Counted from the first letter of the stretch, positions 34,787 through 46,785 are shown. The stretch: 64,000 bases of DNA from Xanthostigma xanthostigma (GCA_963575645.1 OY754475.1:7316001-7380000); one strand, 5' to 3'. The notes: a model not told the origin generated them from the letters alone. Program-made: numbers and translations.

Positions 34787-36220
34787 ATACGCAAACTGTC
34801 TAAAGCTTTTATAACATTGAGTTGATATGATTTAAAATTTTTCCAAGGATGTTATTGCTTTTTTCATCTGCTTTCCTCAATGAACAATAATTTGTCATTA
34901 ATAACTACAGCAATAATTTTACTCGGTTTTTTAAAAACAAAAATAATTGTTTGTACATAAATAAATATTAATTATAACATCTTATGTTCTTAAAAACTTT
35001 TAAATATAAACATAAATCGCTTCACACTACATCATATAAACGTGGTACTTCCCTGCATATGCGCAAAGTGTGAAAAGTTTCGTTAGGACGTTATCGCCTA
35101 TCCTTGTTCAATTAGTCGTAGCGTCAATGTCTCTATCTGCGTTTGTTGTATTTACGTAAGGACACGGGAGCCTGCCTACCTGTGCATAAGGATTGTGGGA
35201 GAAGGTCTACCAGTCTGCTGTCAGTTAACCGGGAATTGTTGCAAAGTGTACATGTGCGCGTTATAATCATTCCAAGTTAATAAATTAATATTGTCAGTAC
35301 TATTATCTCTTATTGTCTAACAAAATAAAATATCGCTTCTTGTTTATTGTTGCTGCTGCTTCCTGAAAATTATTAAAAAGGTAGGCTTCCATTTTTTTAA
35401 ACGATAAATGTTCTCGAAGTTTAAACTTTTTAAGTTATTATTTTGTTGTTTTCCTATGATATTTTGTTTTTTCAGTACATATTTACTGGAATTATTGAAA
35501 ATGTTCTAGTATATGAACATAATTATATTTAATGTCAATTTATATTTTTGTAATAATCAAAATTTTATTCAGGTTATGATTTATTTGACATGAAATGTCA
35601 TTTGTTTATAGTAACTGAATTTTGCACGTCTACCATTTATTAAAACTAAATTATCAAACAAATTACTTGCCTAGATTAGACATTTTATGGTAAATATTAA
35701 TTTAATTACCGTTGATTATCATTTCATGTATTATTAAAATAATATAGGTATAGTCTATAGCTACTTTATGTTGATAAATATTTAAAGGAAGCTATACCAA
35801 AGTTTTGAATTATTTTCTGTACCTAAACGGGATTCTGGATAATATACCTAGCTGTTTGTAATAGCTATAATATGGCTATACACCTACCTTTTAAAGCGTT
35901 ATAGATACCTACTTTTGGTTTCAAAAATAATTTTCGTTTTTTAATAATGCTATAGTTTGCCACTTTAAAACATATATCAAGTAGATCTAATAACGACAGT
36001 AGTTAACATTGGCGTAGCAAGAGGAGGGGGGGCAGGTGGGCCTTATAATATAATACGATTTTTTTCGATATTTTTGAGTCCCCCTTTCGGCTACGCCGCG
36101 TAATGAGCGATTCACACATGCGTTTAAAAAAACGTAAACATATATCCCTTTAAAACGGACGAAACTTTTTTTGTTTTTTGTATTGTATGAAGTATAGGTA
36201 TTCTGATTATTATTTATTAT
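34787..36220. other. Spacer, nothing firm
   Basis: AT-rich. A fragment near 36010-36110 (ATTGGCGTAGCAAG to GGCTACGCCGCG) looks like a decayed relative of the hAT MITEs to its right. Confidence 0.4.
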
Positions 36221-36233
36221 AGGGACTAAAGAA

Positions 36234-36399
36234 CAGTGGCGTAAGAATAGGGTGGCAGAACGGGCATAATGCCACGGGCTCCCGGCCGGAAGGGGCCCCC
36301 GCTAAGAGAGCCGTATAAGCTCATGGGAATCCTAAAATGTATTATTACAACATTTAGTAAATTTTGCCACGGGCCTCAAACGGTATAGTTACTCCACTG
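36234..36399. mobile_element. hAT MITE, 166 bp
   Basis: Inverted ends CAGTGGCGTAAG/CAGTGGAGTAAC. Flanking octamers CTAAAGAA and CAAAAGAA differ at one position. Confidence 0.75.
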
Positions 36400-37204
36400 C
36401 AAAAGAAGCCCAGAAAAATTAATTGAAAAAAAATGTGTCCCTGCTTAACTGTGAAAATAACCCGCACGAAATAACCGTGCGAAACCGGTTACTTTCGCAA
36501 AAAATAATCTGTTTTGTTCGAAAAGTGATATAATGCCAACCAATGACTATGCTGCATTCATTATAAGTAGGTATATAATAATTACTATATGAAGCATTGT
36601 GTATTTACCCAATGTGCGGTGAGCGAAGGCAACAAATCGCATCGAAAATATATCTGCGTCTCTTTTTTCAAAGTAATTCCTTGGTAATTCCGACGCAATA
36701 TATTATATTAATATAATATTAGCAGGGAATATATCTCTCTTTTTCTAAAGTTTTATGTCTGTGTTTATGGCGTTAGCCAATCAGAACCAACGAGCTCTTA
36801 CGACTTAAAAAAAGACAGAAGTATATATTTGCGCCCTAATGGTTCGATTGCGATTTTATTCCTATAATGCTCGGTATATAATAAAAGTATATGGGTTGCA
36901 TTATTTGAACGGAATGACGTGTGCAACGGTTGCTACGCAGTCACGCAGCGGCCCCGCACGTTTAAAAAACGCGCGTATGCTCCGGATCTTAATAAGCCAT
37001 CAGATTATATCACGCGCATCTGTATCTCGTCTAAATATTATATTATGTATTTTGGCATCTGTTCTCTTTCATAAATCAATTAGATATGTTATATTGACTT
37101 CACATGCAATTTTATTAAATACAGACTGTTCCATAGAACGCAGTACCTACCTGACTATTTTTTTCCATTTCAACACAAGTGGGGAACGGTATACGTACTA
37201 ATTT

Positions 37205-37600
37205 AGGTCAAAATTCACTTTTCTCAAAATTTTACAATATTTTTTCGTTTTGAAGTCACATGAGTCCAAAAAACATGTTTTTGGAAAAAGTCTGTTTGTC
37301 TTAGAGCAGTGGCGTAGCTAGGTATGTGTGAAATGGGCCCTCGCCCTCGCGTTGGGGGCCTCGCGCGAGACCATCTTGTGTGCTAACTTGAGACCAATAA
37401 CGTCATGAACTATATTAGGCTTTCTGTTGTATATACAAATATGGTTGGATCACTTCATTGATCTAGGCCCTAGGGAATAGGTATCTACTGGAAGAAAAGG
37501 GACTCGCTGAGGTGACTTCGCCCACGTCTAGATTAGTCCATGCTACGCCACTGTCTGAGAGCACGATACAGGTCAAACAGATGAGCGGATTGAAACGTTT
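37205..37600. repeat. Dispersed repeat (same family as 22208-22822), interrupted
   Basis: Inverted relative to 22208-22822. Left part 37205-37306 and right part 37562-37600 are continuous in other copies (CACGATAC, GGTCAAAC, GATGAGCGGATTGAAAC). A hAT MITE splits it. Confidence 0.7.
37307..37553. mobile_element. hAT MITE nested in an older repeat
   Basis: Inverted ends CAGTGGCGTAGC. Target octamers TCTTAGAG (37299-37306) and TCTGAGAG (37554-37561) differ at one base. The empty-site sequence is shown by related copies of the host repeat. Confidence 0.85.
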
Positions 37601-37609
37601 AATATAAAA

Positions 37610-39665
37610 AAAAACAGGTAAATCGGGCGAGTCGTTCTTGAATTATAAACGTACGGGCAGACAGACATGGTTGATTTATATGCACGTCTGGCAATGGCTT
37701 GTATGGGGGGTAAAGGGGGTAATTACCCCCCCATAATAAAAAAATAAAACTGAAAATAATACGAATACCTGGCTAAAAAATAAAACTTAAAAAATACTTC
37801 CTAAAAAAAATTTGCAAAATTGGTTTGGGAATTAATATTTTGCTTGACCCCTTCCTTCGTGAGTATTCTTGTGTTATACTAATAAAACTTTAAAAAACTA
37901 TTGATTTTTTGCTTTACCCTCCAGAAAAAAAATATCTACGCCCTTGCTTACAAGTCACGCCCTGTATAATTTTATAAGCACGCACGACGTGCGTAGCTTT
38001 AAAATCCAAAAGAGAAAGTTTTTTAAAATCTCTGTGACAATGGCCAAAAAAAAAAAAACGTATCTCACTTCGTTATACACCCTCAGAAAGCTTGCACTAC
38101 ATTAATTTTGTAGATTGAAGTGAAATTGGCAATGCGATTAAATATTTAATTCAATACGATTCCAGAAAGGTGACGTATGTAGACTCCGCGTTGACTCATA
38201 TAGTGAGTCGACTGTAATTATGATTCAGCCGATCAGAGCAGTTATCGGCGACCTTAAAGATTTAAGCAAATAATGAAGTTTTGATGGAAAATCAAAACAT
38301 TTATTAATTTTAAAATTTAAGGAAAAATAATAAATAATGAACTAGAAAATATAGACGCCTTTTTGCCGCGGTTGATAATAGCGTTTTGTTCGTTAGCTAG
38401 CTAACTTTGACTGCACTGTCGTTTATAATACAAGATGTCAGACTGATAGTAATCGCTATTATGAAACGTTCTGAAGCGAGGCGAATAAAGTTGATGAAAC
38501 CGTATATATAGGCAATGTGTCTGTTTCAAGCGTGATGATTGATTGATGACCGGTTTCTGTAGACATATAGTTACCAGCGTGTTGAGTAACTTCGATGAAT
38601 TTGATTATACAGACGCGGATTTATAAAGGCTCGGCGACGCTTCGGGTAAACTCGACATTTGCCGTTTCAGTTTTCAGTGCGACTTATATTTTGTTTAAAA
38701 TTTTTTTAAGTATTTTTTTTTATTACTCATGCGGGAAAAGTGGTATCTTTACGCAACTGTTACGGCTGAAAAGTAGCTATTTTCATTTGCGTGCGGAAAC
38801 TTTGTTTGTCGCACTGAAATTATTGTTTGCCGCACGCAAATTCAGAGTTACCATAGTTACCAATACAATAACAATTTTAACTGAATTTTCAATTTTTTAA
38901 TGATTTAATTTTAATTTTTATTACTTCTAATTTCTTTTTTTAATTCGTAATAAAATTTTAATTTAATTTTATTCGTAATAAAAAATAGTACCTATGTGCA
39001 ACTCGTGCGGCATTGTCGATTGCCCCCTCAAGCGAATGAGCGCACATTGTAAAATGTTGTCCCAAAATTTTGCCCCGAGAAATAAAATAGAATTTTTGTC
39101 TTGGCGACGTCTATGTCAATAGCCGCTCTACCATCTTGAGTTCTAACGAATGGGAAGGCGTTGCGTTGTTTCATTGCTTTGCCGCTCCATTGAGCGACCC
39201 GTACTATAATGATAAGTCACTTCTTGGATTTTGGTCAAAGACTGTGTAGTGTTTTGTACAATTTATAATAAAAAAATTAAACCTCGTTTTAATAAAACCA
39301 ACCTAATCAGTTTCAAACTTCATACGGAATGCTGACTACGTCGGTATTCCATCTGCTGACTTAGTGTGGTACTGGTTTGAGTGTGTTAATTCGTACACAT
39401 TGTGATGACTGATGATACATGCGCATCGTTCTCTTCGTTTTATAATGAGAAGTGCACAAATTATATGTTTCATCACGGCGTGTACGAATTGACACAGGTA
39501 AAATCGATTCAGAAGAAATCCGTACAATGACAAAAGAACATCAATAACGTCAAAACTATTAAATTTAATGATTTGCGGTCGACCACCAGTTCTAATAATG
39601 CTCTAAAAAATCTTAATAATATTGAGCCTTTGCAAATATTTTGCAATTTTTCGATCACTAACTCT
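37610..39665. other. Repeat-rich spacer without genes
   Basis: No host exon. The block 38860-38940 (ACAATTTTAACTGAATTT and the following T-rich run) recurs at about 55325-55395. The phrase CTTTGCCGCTCCA at 39178 recurs at 58916. Both point to decayed dispersed repeats. Confidence 0.4.
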
Positions 39666-39674
39666 CAGATTATA

Positions 39675-39986
39675 TACGCGCCACGAATCTAAAAGGCTCG
39701 GAAGTTAGATGCGAATGCGGGCTTGCGCTTGTACAATCTGTCTAAAAACTACAAACTCGCAACTCAACAGAACTAAAATAACAACAACAACTTGACAATA
39801 GCGTACTCGACTGTACTTTAAAGCAGGAAAGCGACATGTGACAAAGGCAACGAGCGATCACGGCCAATCACCAACGAGCGCACGTTCCGTGCAGGTAGCT
39901 GGGAGGTGGTGGGAGTCACAACGGCTCTAAAATGTGCCTTGCGACGCTGTTTGTGACTTCCGAACCTTTTAGATCCGTGGCGCGTA
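39675..39986. mobile_element. MITE with CGCGCCACG ends, copy A (inverted)
   Basis: About 310 bp with inverted ends ACGCGCCACGRATCTAAAAGG. Inner landmarks GTGATTGGCCGTGATC, CTTTAAAGTACAGTCGAG and CGCAAGCCCGCAT are shared with copies B and C in the opposite orientation. No coding capacity. Confidence 0.85.
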
Positions 39987-40544
39987 TTATACCGGGTAAC
40001 GTAGGTTTCTGAAACGCGCAGTAGATGTAAATATGAAGTTCCGACGGCATCGGTTAGCAAAATAAACAGTTTTAACGTGAATTGTAAATAATTTTTGAAA
40101 TGTGTTCTCATTTCGTGATGTGGTTAAATATTTCACGTTTTTTTAATCGATATTTGCAAATTAGAAAGAAAAATTAACAAAAATAGTTGGTTTTGATATA
40201 GCTGCAGGAGCGTATCCTAAACTTTTTTGCGTATTTTGAAGCAGAAATTCATTAAAATGAAGTTAGTGTTCTAAGTAGAGTTCTTACGTAAGTGATTACA
40301 AAATTTATAAGCACTATTTGCGGTCGCTATTGTTTAACATGATATATAGATAGTCACTTTGCGTAGCATATTGAAAAACCAACAAACGTGAGTACCCAGA
40401 GTGCTTATTTTGCTATGCACTTGCTAATCAAAATATTTTAGAAACTATGCAGTTAAAAAAAATTACAAAACTTTCTTGTAAAAATATAGATAGAATAATG
40501 TAAGCCGTTATGAAAAGTATATCAGTATTATGTTAAAAAAAACA

Positions 40545-40806
40545 ACGTAATAGCATTTATCGTTTCTGCGCATGCGCCGATTTCTTCCAAAAACAATAGG
40601 GCTCTTCATACTTACATATCAAACATCCTCCCAAAATTTGGTTTCAATCCGCTCATCCGTTTGGCCTATATTGTGTTCACAGACTAACAGACGCACAGAC
40701 CTTTTTTCCAAAAATATGTCTTGAACCTCAAAATGAAAAAAATGTGAAAAGTGAATTTTGACCTAAATTAGTACCATTCCTTACTTGCGGTGTTGGAATG
40801 GTAAAA
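40545..40806. repeat. Dispersed repeat, copy of the 22208-22822 family
   Basis: Same orientation as 22208-22822. Shares CTGCGCATGCGCCGATT, CAATAGGGCTCTTCATA, TTTGGTTTCAATCCG and the end GTTGGAATGGTAA. Confidence 0.7.
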
Positions 40807-41448
40807 AACAGTCTGGAAACAAAAACATGTCGGATTTTGTATTGAACAAAAATGAAAAACAAACGAACACACTCCGATTCCGGTTTGTTTTGCTTTAGTC
40901 AAACAAAAACTAACGAGTTTGTATTTAATGTGGATTTTGTACAAAAACAGTTAGCCCTTATTGATTATCTTATCGTGAGCGGTTTCTCTACTTCTTCGCC
41001 TATATATTTACATTTTATACATAAAGCTTACTGTTTACTTTAAAACATACACTATTAATTAATGGATTCATCTGCATGTCAGTTTTTTTTACGAAAAGTT
41101 TAGAAGATTAATTTAAAATTGTTTACGTTATCTGTACATAAATATAATAAAAATGTATTTCTGCGTGTCAGTTCTGGTGCGACCTTCATTAAACTTGCAT
41201 AGTTTTATAGGAAAAACTACATTTTTTTGCGATTATAAACTTATTTGCAGTTGGTAAACTGATCGCGAGCTATGTCGATGTGATGGGGACAAGAGTTTTC
41301 CAACGGCAAAGCGGGAAAAATCTTCGAGACTCGGTTCCCGTGATGAACAAACTATTTACATACCTACATGAATTAATAAATTAGGGGTTATGGCTTAATA
41401 GCCCTTTATGCACATCATCCTAGAAGAATTTTTGTGCTCCCCCTTGAC

Positions 41449-41860
41449 CTGGATCTAGTCCTCCAATAGTTTGGATCTTCTCATGAACTCCAGATGATTG
41501 GTGACTAAATTGTCCTGAAGAATTACTCCACTCTGTTCAATGTATCCAAAGAAGGTTGTCCTGTAGGCTAAAAGAATAATTATGTTCCCCATTGTCCTGG
41601 ATCTAGTCCTACAATAGTTTGGATCTTCTCATGAACTCCTGAAGATTGGTGACTAGATTGTCCTGAGGAATTACTCCACTCTCATCAATGTATCCAAAGA
41701 AGGTTGTCCTGTAGGCTAAAAGAATAATTATGTTCCCCATTGTCCTGGATCTAGTCCTACAATAGTTTGGATCTTCTCATGAACTCCAGAAGATTGGTGA
41801 CTAGATTGTCCTGAGGAATTACTCCACTCTCATCTATGTTTCCAAAGATGGTTGTTCTTC
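41449..41860. repeat. Tandem repeat, 148-bp unit, about 2.8 copies
   Basis: CTGGATCTAGTCCT recurs at 41449, 41597 and 41745. Units are highly similar (GTTTGGATCTTCTCATGAACTC, TGGTGACTA, TTGTCCTGA, AATTACTCCACTCT). The third unit is cut off where the retroelement coding remnant begins. The period is not a multiple of three. Confidence 0.9.
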
Positions 41861-42112
41861 TATATAGGCTAGGGCCTCGCATTCGAACAGTAGATGGTTG
41901 GCTGATTCGTCCTCCATTTCGCAAAATCTACATTGTGTCGACTGTGACGTACCCCCATCGTGTATAGTTGCTTTCTCAGGGGTGCAAGATCCCAACCACT
42001 TTCCTGAGTTTAGGTCTACTGAGTCCTCTGTAAGCCTGTTTGAAGGGCCCACAAACATTCTTTTCTGGATTCGAGCTCCAGTCAGTGGTTTGCTGATTGT
42101 GGGTCCATACAT
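41834..42112 (-). pseudogene. Non-LTR retrotransposon remnant (C-terminal, Cys/His motif)
   Basis: A 92-codon minus-strand fragment with CRFCEMEDESANHLLFECEAL, the C-terminal Cys/His segment seen after the RNase H region of Jockey- or I-type pol proteins (C-x2-C, then H, then C). The rest of the polymerase is absent upstream. The 148-bp tandem repeat follows its 3' side and so probably forms the element's 3' tail. Confidence 0.65.
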
Positions 42113-42117
42113 ACCTA

Positions 42118-42172
42118 CAAGCTCGTGCGGAACCCTCGGCGCGCGAGTCCGACTAGCACTTGGCCGGGTTTT
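42118..42172 (-). repeat. Widespread insect repeat fragment
   Basis: On the minus strand: CCCGGCCAAGTGCTAGTCGG, then ACTCGCGCGCCGAGGGTTCC. From memory this phrase is common in several insect genomes. It directly abuts the retroelement remnant. Confidence 0.5.
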
Positions 42173-42475
42173 TTTTTATTTATTTTATGCGTCTACGTTC
42201 AGTTTTCGTTGCAGAATTTACGTGTTAAATTGAGCCACCTTGTACATATACCTACGTATGATCAACAATATTATTTTAATAACTATAGATAACATAAGAA
42301 CGGTGGGTAATTAAATACGATATCGCGCAATCTAAACGTTATTAACGTACCATTGATTTTATATTAGATTCGCGATTAATACAGTCCACTAAATACGAAC
42401 AATGATCGTTTAGGCGCTCAAATTGATTAAGCAAGCGTTTTCGCTGTTTATGCCAATTATAGAGATTTTTAAATG

Positions 42476-43437
42476 AAAATAATAATAATAATAATGCGTT
42501 TAACGTCCGTTTCTCGACTTTTTAAGCTATTGCATAGCTTCTATCGCGGGCTTTGAGCGCGGCGACCGAATCAAGAAATTCCGTAACGAAAAAACCTAAC
42601 ACCCTCCACTCCAACCGGCTGCACAGCGGTGCGGCGTTGACAGCCGTGCATCGTCTAACGTCGTTTCAGTTCGACTTCGGCACGGTGTTTGTGTGCTCAT
42701 AACTGCATAACTGCTCATAACTGATTCTATCTTTATTTGTGTAGAAATGAATTTATATATAATACTGCTATAAAAATAACCTAAATTATTTAGGTTATGT
42801 GCAGAGAAAGTATATATGATATTATATCTATATAAATGTACATCGCGCGAAATTCTATGATCAAACTCTTAATATCGTTCTTTTTGTTCAAATTTTTTGA
42901 ATGAATAATTGTTTTGGTGTGTAATTACACTATTTATACCTTATTATTTATACCTAGCTATTTTCGTTTTATAGAGAAGAAAAACTTAAAGACCTAAAAA
43001 GAATATGCAATAGCTTTACCGCGGCAGTCCCCGAGTGCCACACGTATTTTTGTCATAACAGACACCATTCGCACCATTACTATTTTCCATCCATCGCACT
43101 TCCCGTTATTTTCTGCATTTTTTCAACTTCAACTTAATTAATAGCAATGGGCGAGTGAAGGAATTTTTAGGAAATTAAGGATAAGGTAGACAAATTTTGA
43201 GCATAGAAGTCTGACAGATAATCGGCAATGGCCTTAATAAGGAACCATCTCGATATTTATCTGGAATTATTGAGGGAAACCATGGAAAATCTCAACAAGA
43301 TGGCCGGTACAGGAATTACCGTTTCTCGGCGAGAGGCAGTAGGAAAAAGTCCTAGTCACATCTGCCCCCGCCGGGACTCGAACCCGGTACCTCCCGAATG
43401 CGAGTCTAGTGCTCAGTCGTTTTTTACCGACTTCTAA
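42476..43437 (-). mobile_element. tRNA-derived SINE, interrupted by a 530-bp insertion
   Basis: Minus orientation. The tRNA-like head at about 43363-43427 has B-box GGGTTCGAGTCCC and the tRNA-like phrase ACTCGCATTCGGGAGG. The body runs to 43050, is broken, and resumes at 42520-42476 with a (TTA)n tail. An uninterrupted but headless copy at 63173-63507 shows the original join: CTCGACTTT followed by ATGTCATAACAG. Confidence 0.8.
42521..43049. mobile_element. Insertion within the SINE
   Basis: Starts TTAAGCTATTGCATAGCTT and ends with ATGCAATAGCTTTACCGCGG plus a short tail. The AAGCTATTGCATA blocks at the two ends are inverted copies, suggesting a transposon with internal hairpins. Class not determined. 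Confidence 0.6.
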
Positions 43438-44020
43438 AAATAGTTTTTTTTATATACAGATGTTTCAAAAGTCCCGGAACGGCTTAATATTTCTTATCGG
43501 GTAAGCCGAACTAAAAATGTTAAAATGTTTTTTTTCATTTTTTCTGGTCTATCGAATTTCAAAATTACTTATTAATTCAATAAAAATGTTCAATTCAGGC
43601 AACCAATTTTACAGTAATGAAACATTTTGAAGACGGCAATCGTTTGAAAAGCGTTTCTTTAACGATTTGTGCATATTATTAACGCGAGAAAAAAATAATT
43701 ATTTTACAGCTTTAAAATAAACAAATGTAATATTGCGAAACGCACTCAATTTTATTTAATATGCGTTACAGATGCTGAAAATATGTGCTAATTAATTAAC
43801 ATGTGTTGTAAAACCGTCACTCGAGTATATATAGAAAAAGATTCTATCAAATAGTGCTTTGATTTGTTTTAAAATTAAATAAAAAGTAAGTTAAAAAACT
43901 AAAACCCGACTACTGAAAAGTATGAAACAAGAACATATTCTCATCTGAGGATAGCCGTGGTCGTAATATGCCTCCTACCCATAGAAAACAATACCTACAT
44001 TTTAACAGTAAGTATATTTC

Positions 44021-44448
44021 TTAAGAGTATTCGTCCCTGCAAACACCCCCTGCACCCTTCATCTCAAATCTTTTTCCCTCGCCTAAAAACGGTTCGCGCT
44101 CTCCCGACGCTATTTTTAAAGCTAGAGGATTCTGGTAAACGCCAAATGAAAGACAAAGAATCAGACTACAGATCCTTCGGGCGATTTTTTTGAAAAACAG
44201 TTTCGCCTACGTGTGAAATATTACGTAACTTATTATTTTTTTCAAAAGGTTGTAAGTTTTTCCAGGAATTTTTTTTCAAAAAATTCGCCTGAAGGATCTG
44301 TAGTCTGATTCTTTGTCTTTCATTTGGCGTTTACCAGAACCCTCAAGCCTTAAAAATAGCGTCGGGAGAGCGCGAACCGTTTTTAGGCGAGGGGAAAAGA
44401 TTTGAGATGAAAGGTGCAGGGGGTATTTGCAGGGACGAATACTCTTAA
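44021..44448. repeat. Long-arm foldback element, TTAA at both tips
   Basis: Arms of about 170 bp, over 90% identical by eye, separated by about 80 bp. Both tips read TTAAGAGTATTCGTCCCTGC. The TTAA could be a piggyBac-type target duplication, but the ends lack the usual CCC start. Open frames in the arms are mirror images of each other and not genes. Confidence 0.85.
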
Positions 44449-45125
44449 TTGCATTATTATTGTCAATACAACATTTGCACCAAATTAAATACACTCTTTA
44501 ATAAGTAAATTCATATCCGCTAACTTGTGTTTTCTTGAAATTTGTAAGTCCGGTCCTGTCTGGCCGATTTTATTTAAATTTTTGCAGCACATTTTAATCT
44601 ATACTAAAGGGTTAAATTTCAACTTGACTTACAAATATTGTTATTTCGAATTTAAAACTTATTTATATCAAAATAAAATATTGCCTATAATTACTCAGGC
44701 ATAGTATGTAGTTTTTATTAGTGCAGGAATTTTCAAAATCGGTTCAGTAGTTCCAGTGACTACCTCTACAAACAAATTTTGCCTCTTTATATAATAGTAC
44801 AGATAGACGCGCTAGTGTTTTGTCTTCGGAACAAAAGAATGCAATTTTATTGAAATATGACCGCTAATAAACAACGTGCTGTATTCAGGTTATGCTTTTT
44901 ATGAGCGCGAGAAATAGTCATAAAAGATAAGATACGAGTCGTTTTTGTTTGTAGATTATGTTTTGTTTGTGAAAGACATAATATACCTCTATATTGCTAT
45001 TACAGATTTATTGCTGTTGTCATGACAACCGAACCTTGCAGTAGAGATCGCGCGATTTGGTAGTTTGAAAACTGACGATGAAAGTTTTGTCAATATTTTC
45101 CGTGGCGTAAAAATTAGATATAGTA

Positions 45126-45429
45126 CTCGCCATGGATCTAAAAGGTTCGGAAGTTATCCACAGCGTCGCAAAGGCACATTTTATAGCCGTTGATACTCGC
45201 ACCACCTCCCAGCTACCTGCCCGGAACGTGCGCTCGTCGGTGATTGGCCGTGATCTCTCGTTGCCTTTGTCACTTGTCGCTTTCCTGCTTTAAAGTACAG
45301 TCGAGTACGCTATTGTCAAGTTGTTATTGCTATTTTAGTTTTGTTGAGTTGCGAGTTTTTCAACAGACTGTACAAGCGCAAGCCCGCAATCGCATCTAAC
45401 TTCCGAGCCTTTTAGATTCGTGGCGCGTA
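45126..45429. mobile_element. MITE with CGCGCCACG ends, copy B
   Basis: Left end decayed (TCGCCATGGATCTAAAAGG), right end intact (TTTTAGATTCGTGGCGCG). Inner sequence follows copy C closely. Confidence 0.8.
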
Positions 45430-45611
45430 TAGCTTTGTTCGCACAACGGATCCGAAACCGGCAGCAAACTGACTGCGGTTTCTGTAAATGTTAATTTTAT
45501 GCTTTGGTATTCAGAATACATTGCAGTCACGGTCAATTATTTTTTTAGACGAGTTCAGAAAAAAAAACAATATTGAGTAATAAGTGAAGAACAAGCGATC
45601 CAAAAATTAGT

Positions 45612-45872
45612 TAATGACAATTTTGAAGACAACGTCTACAGTGGCCAAAGGATCCAGAAAAACGCAATTACATATTATATTAAATTTGCATTTATTTACG
45701 TACTAACGTTTCGAAGGATTACCTTCATCCTCTGAGGATGAAGATAATGATGAAGGTAAATTCTTCGAAACGTTAGTAAATATAAATGCAAATTTCATAT
45801 AATAATATGTACCTAATTGCGTTTTTCTGGATCCTTTGGCCACTGTAGACGTTGTCTTTAAAATTGTTATTA
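45612..45872. repeat. Foldback element with hammerhead-like centre, copy 2
   Basis: Arms of about 100 bp (GACAATTTTGAAGACAACG and GTCTACAGTGGCCAAAGG on the left, complements on the right). The centre at 45732-45774 reads CTGAGGA, T, GAAGA, a loop, TCTTC, GAAACGTT. The opposite strand of the centre holds a partly matching, degenerate version. Confidence 0.8.
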
Positions 45873-46276
45873 AATATTGAGTAAGTCACCGAAATTTTAA
45901 AACACATTTTCAAGTCTCGAAGAAGTTGATTCTGCAATCGACTCGAGTCGTTTAGAAATTTTAATGGAACAAATTAACTTGTTAAACTGGCTTGAGACGT
46001 CGAATTAGCAAGATTTTTGCTCTAACACAATACAATTATTATATAAATGAATTGAAGATATTTAAATTAACTTCGAGAGAGTGTTAATTTGTGCGAATTG
46101 TTTGTTATAATTACTTGAGTGGGATAGCATTGTTATCCACGATACGAGGGCTGTTTCAATAATTTTACGATCTGTATCTATTACATACGAAATTCTTTGT
46201 ATTTATGTTTGTGTGTGACTTTTATCTAAAAAAAACTATTTGACGAATTTTGATAACCCTAGTAGGTACTACAGGC

Positions 46277-46529
46277 CAGGGATGGCGAACAGATTATTGA
46301 TTGAGGTTCAAAATCGAAATTATTTAAAATATGCTAGATGCCGAAAACAATTGACTATCACCAAATAACAAATGGCGCTCAATGTATTATCAAAATTATA
46401 GTTTTTATCTATGTTTGATTCATTATTTGACAACTAAATTTCTTTGGTTGTTTGTCGGTACGCCATGGCTACGTTAAACATTTAAAAAAAAAAATTGGCA
46501 CGTAGGTGCAGAAAGGTTGGCCACCCATG
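46277..46529. mobile_element. hAT MITE, 253 bp
   Basis: Ends CAGGGATGGCGAAC and inverted CATGGGTGGCCAACC. Flanking octamers CTACAGGC and CTATAGGC differ at one base. Confidence 0.75.
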
Positions 46530-46582
46530 CTATAGGCTATGCTTTGTTTCACTATTTTATCGCAAAGCTTATTAATTTAAAA

Positions 46583-46785
46583 TAAATAAAATTGTCGACC
46601 AATTTTTCTCAGACCATATATTATATTGATAAAAAATAAAAATAAAAATCAAATATAACGCAAGATGAAGAAGATCCAAATCCGGATCGAAACGTCATCT
46701 TGTGTTATATTGATTTGTATTTTTATTTTTTGTCAATATATGGTCTGAGAAAAATTAGTCGACAATTTTATTTATTTGAAGAGGT
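46583..46785. repeat. Foldback element with hammerhead-like centre, copy 3
   Basis: Same family as 14815-15040. The centre on the plus strand (46665-46696) reads ATGAAGA, A, GATCC, AAATCC, GGATC, GAAACGTC. The arms CAAGAT/ATCTTG continue directly as the outer stem. The expected first C of CTGA is an A here. Confidence 0.8.

Noticed and set aside
36839-37201. 120-codon open frame
   Set aside because: Composition is that of random AT-rich DNA with repeat fragments; no domain.
43228-43437. 69-codon open frame as a gene
   Set aside because: It is the body and tRNA-like head of a SINE read in one frame.
44276-44494. Open frame similar to the one at 43957-44193
   Set aside because: Both come from the two arms of the same foldback element, not from a gene duplication.
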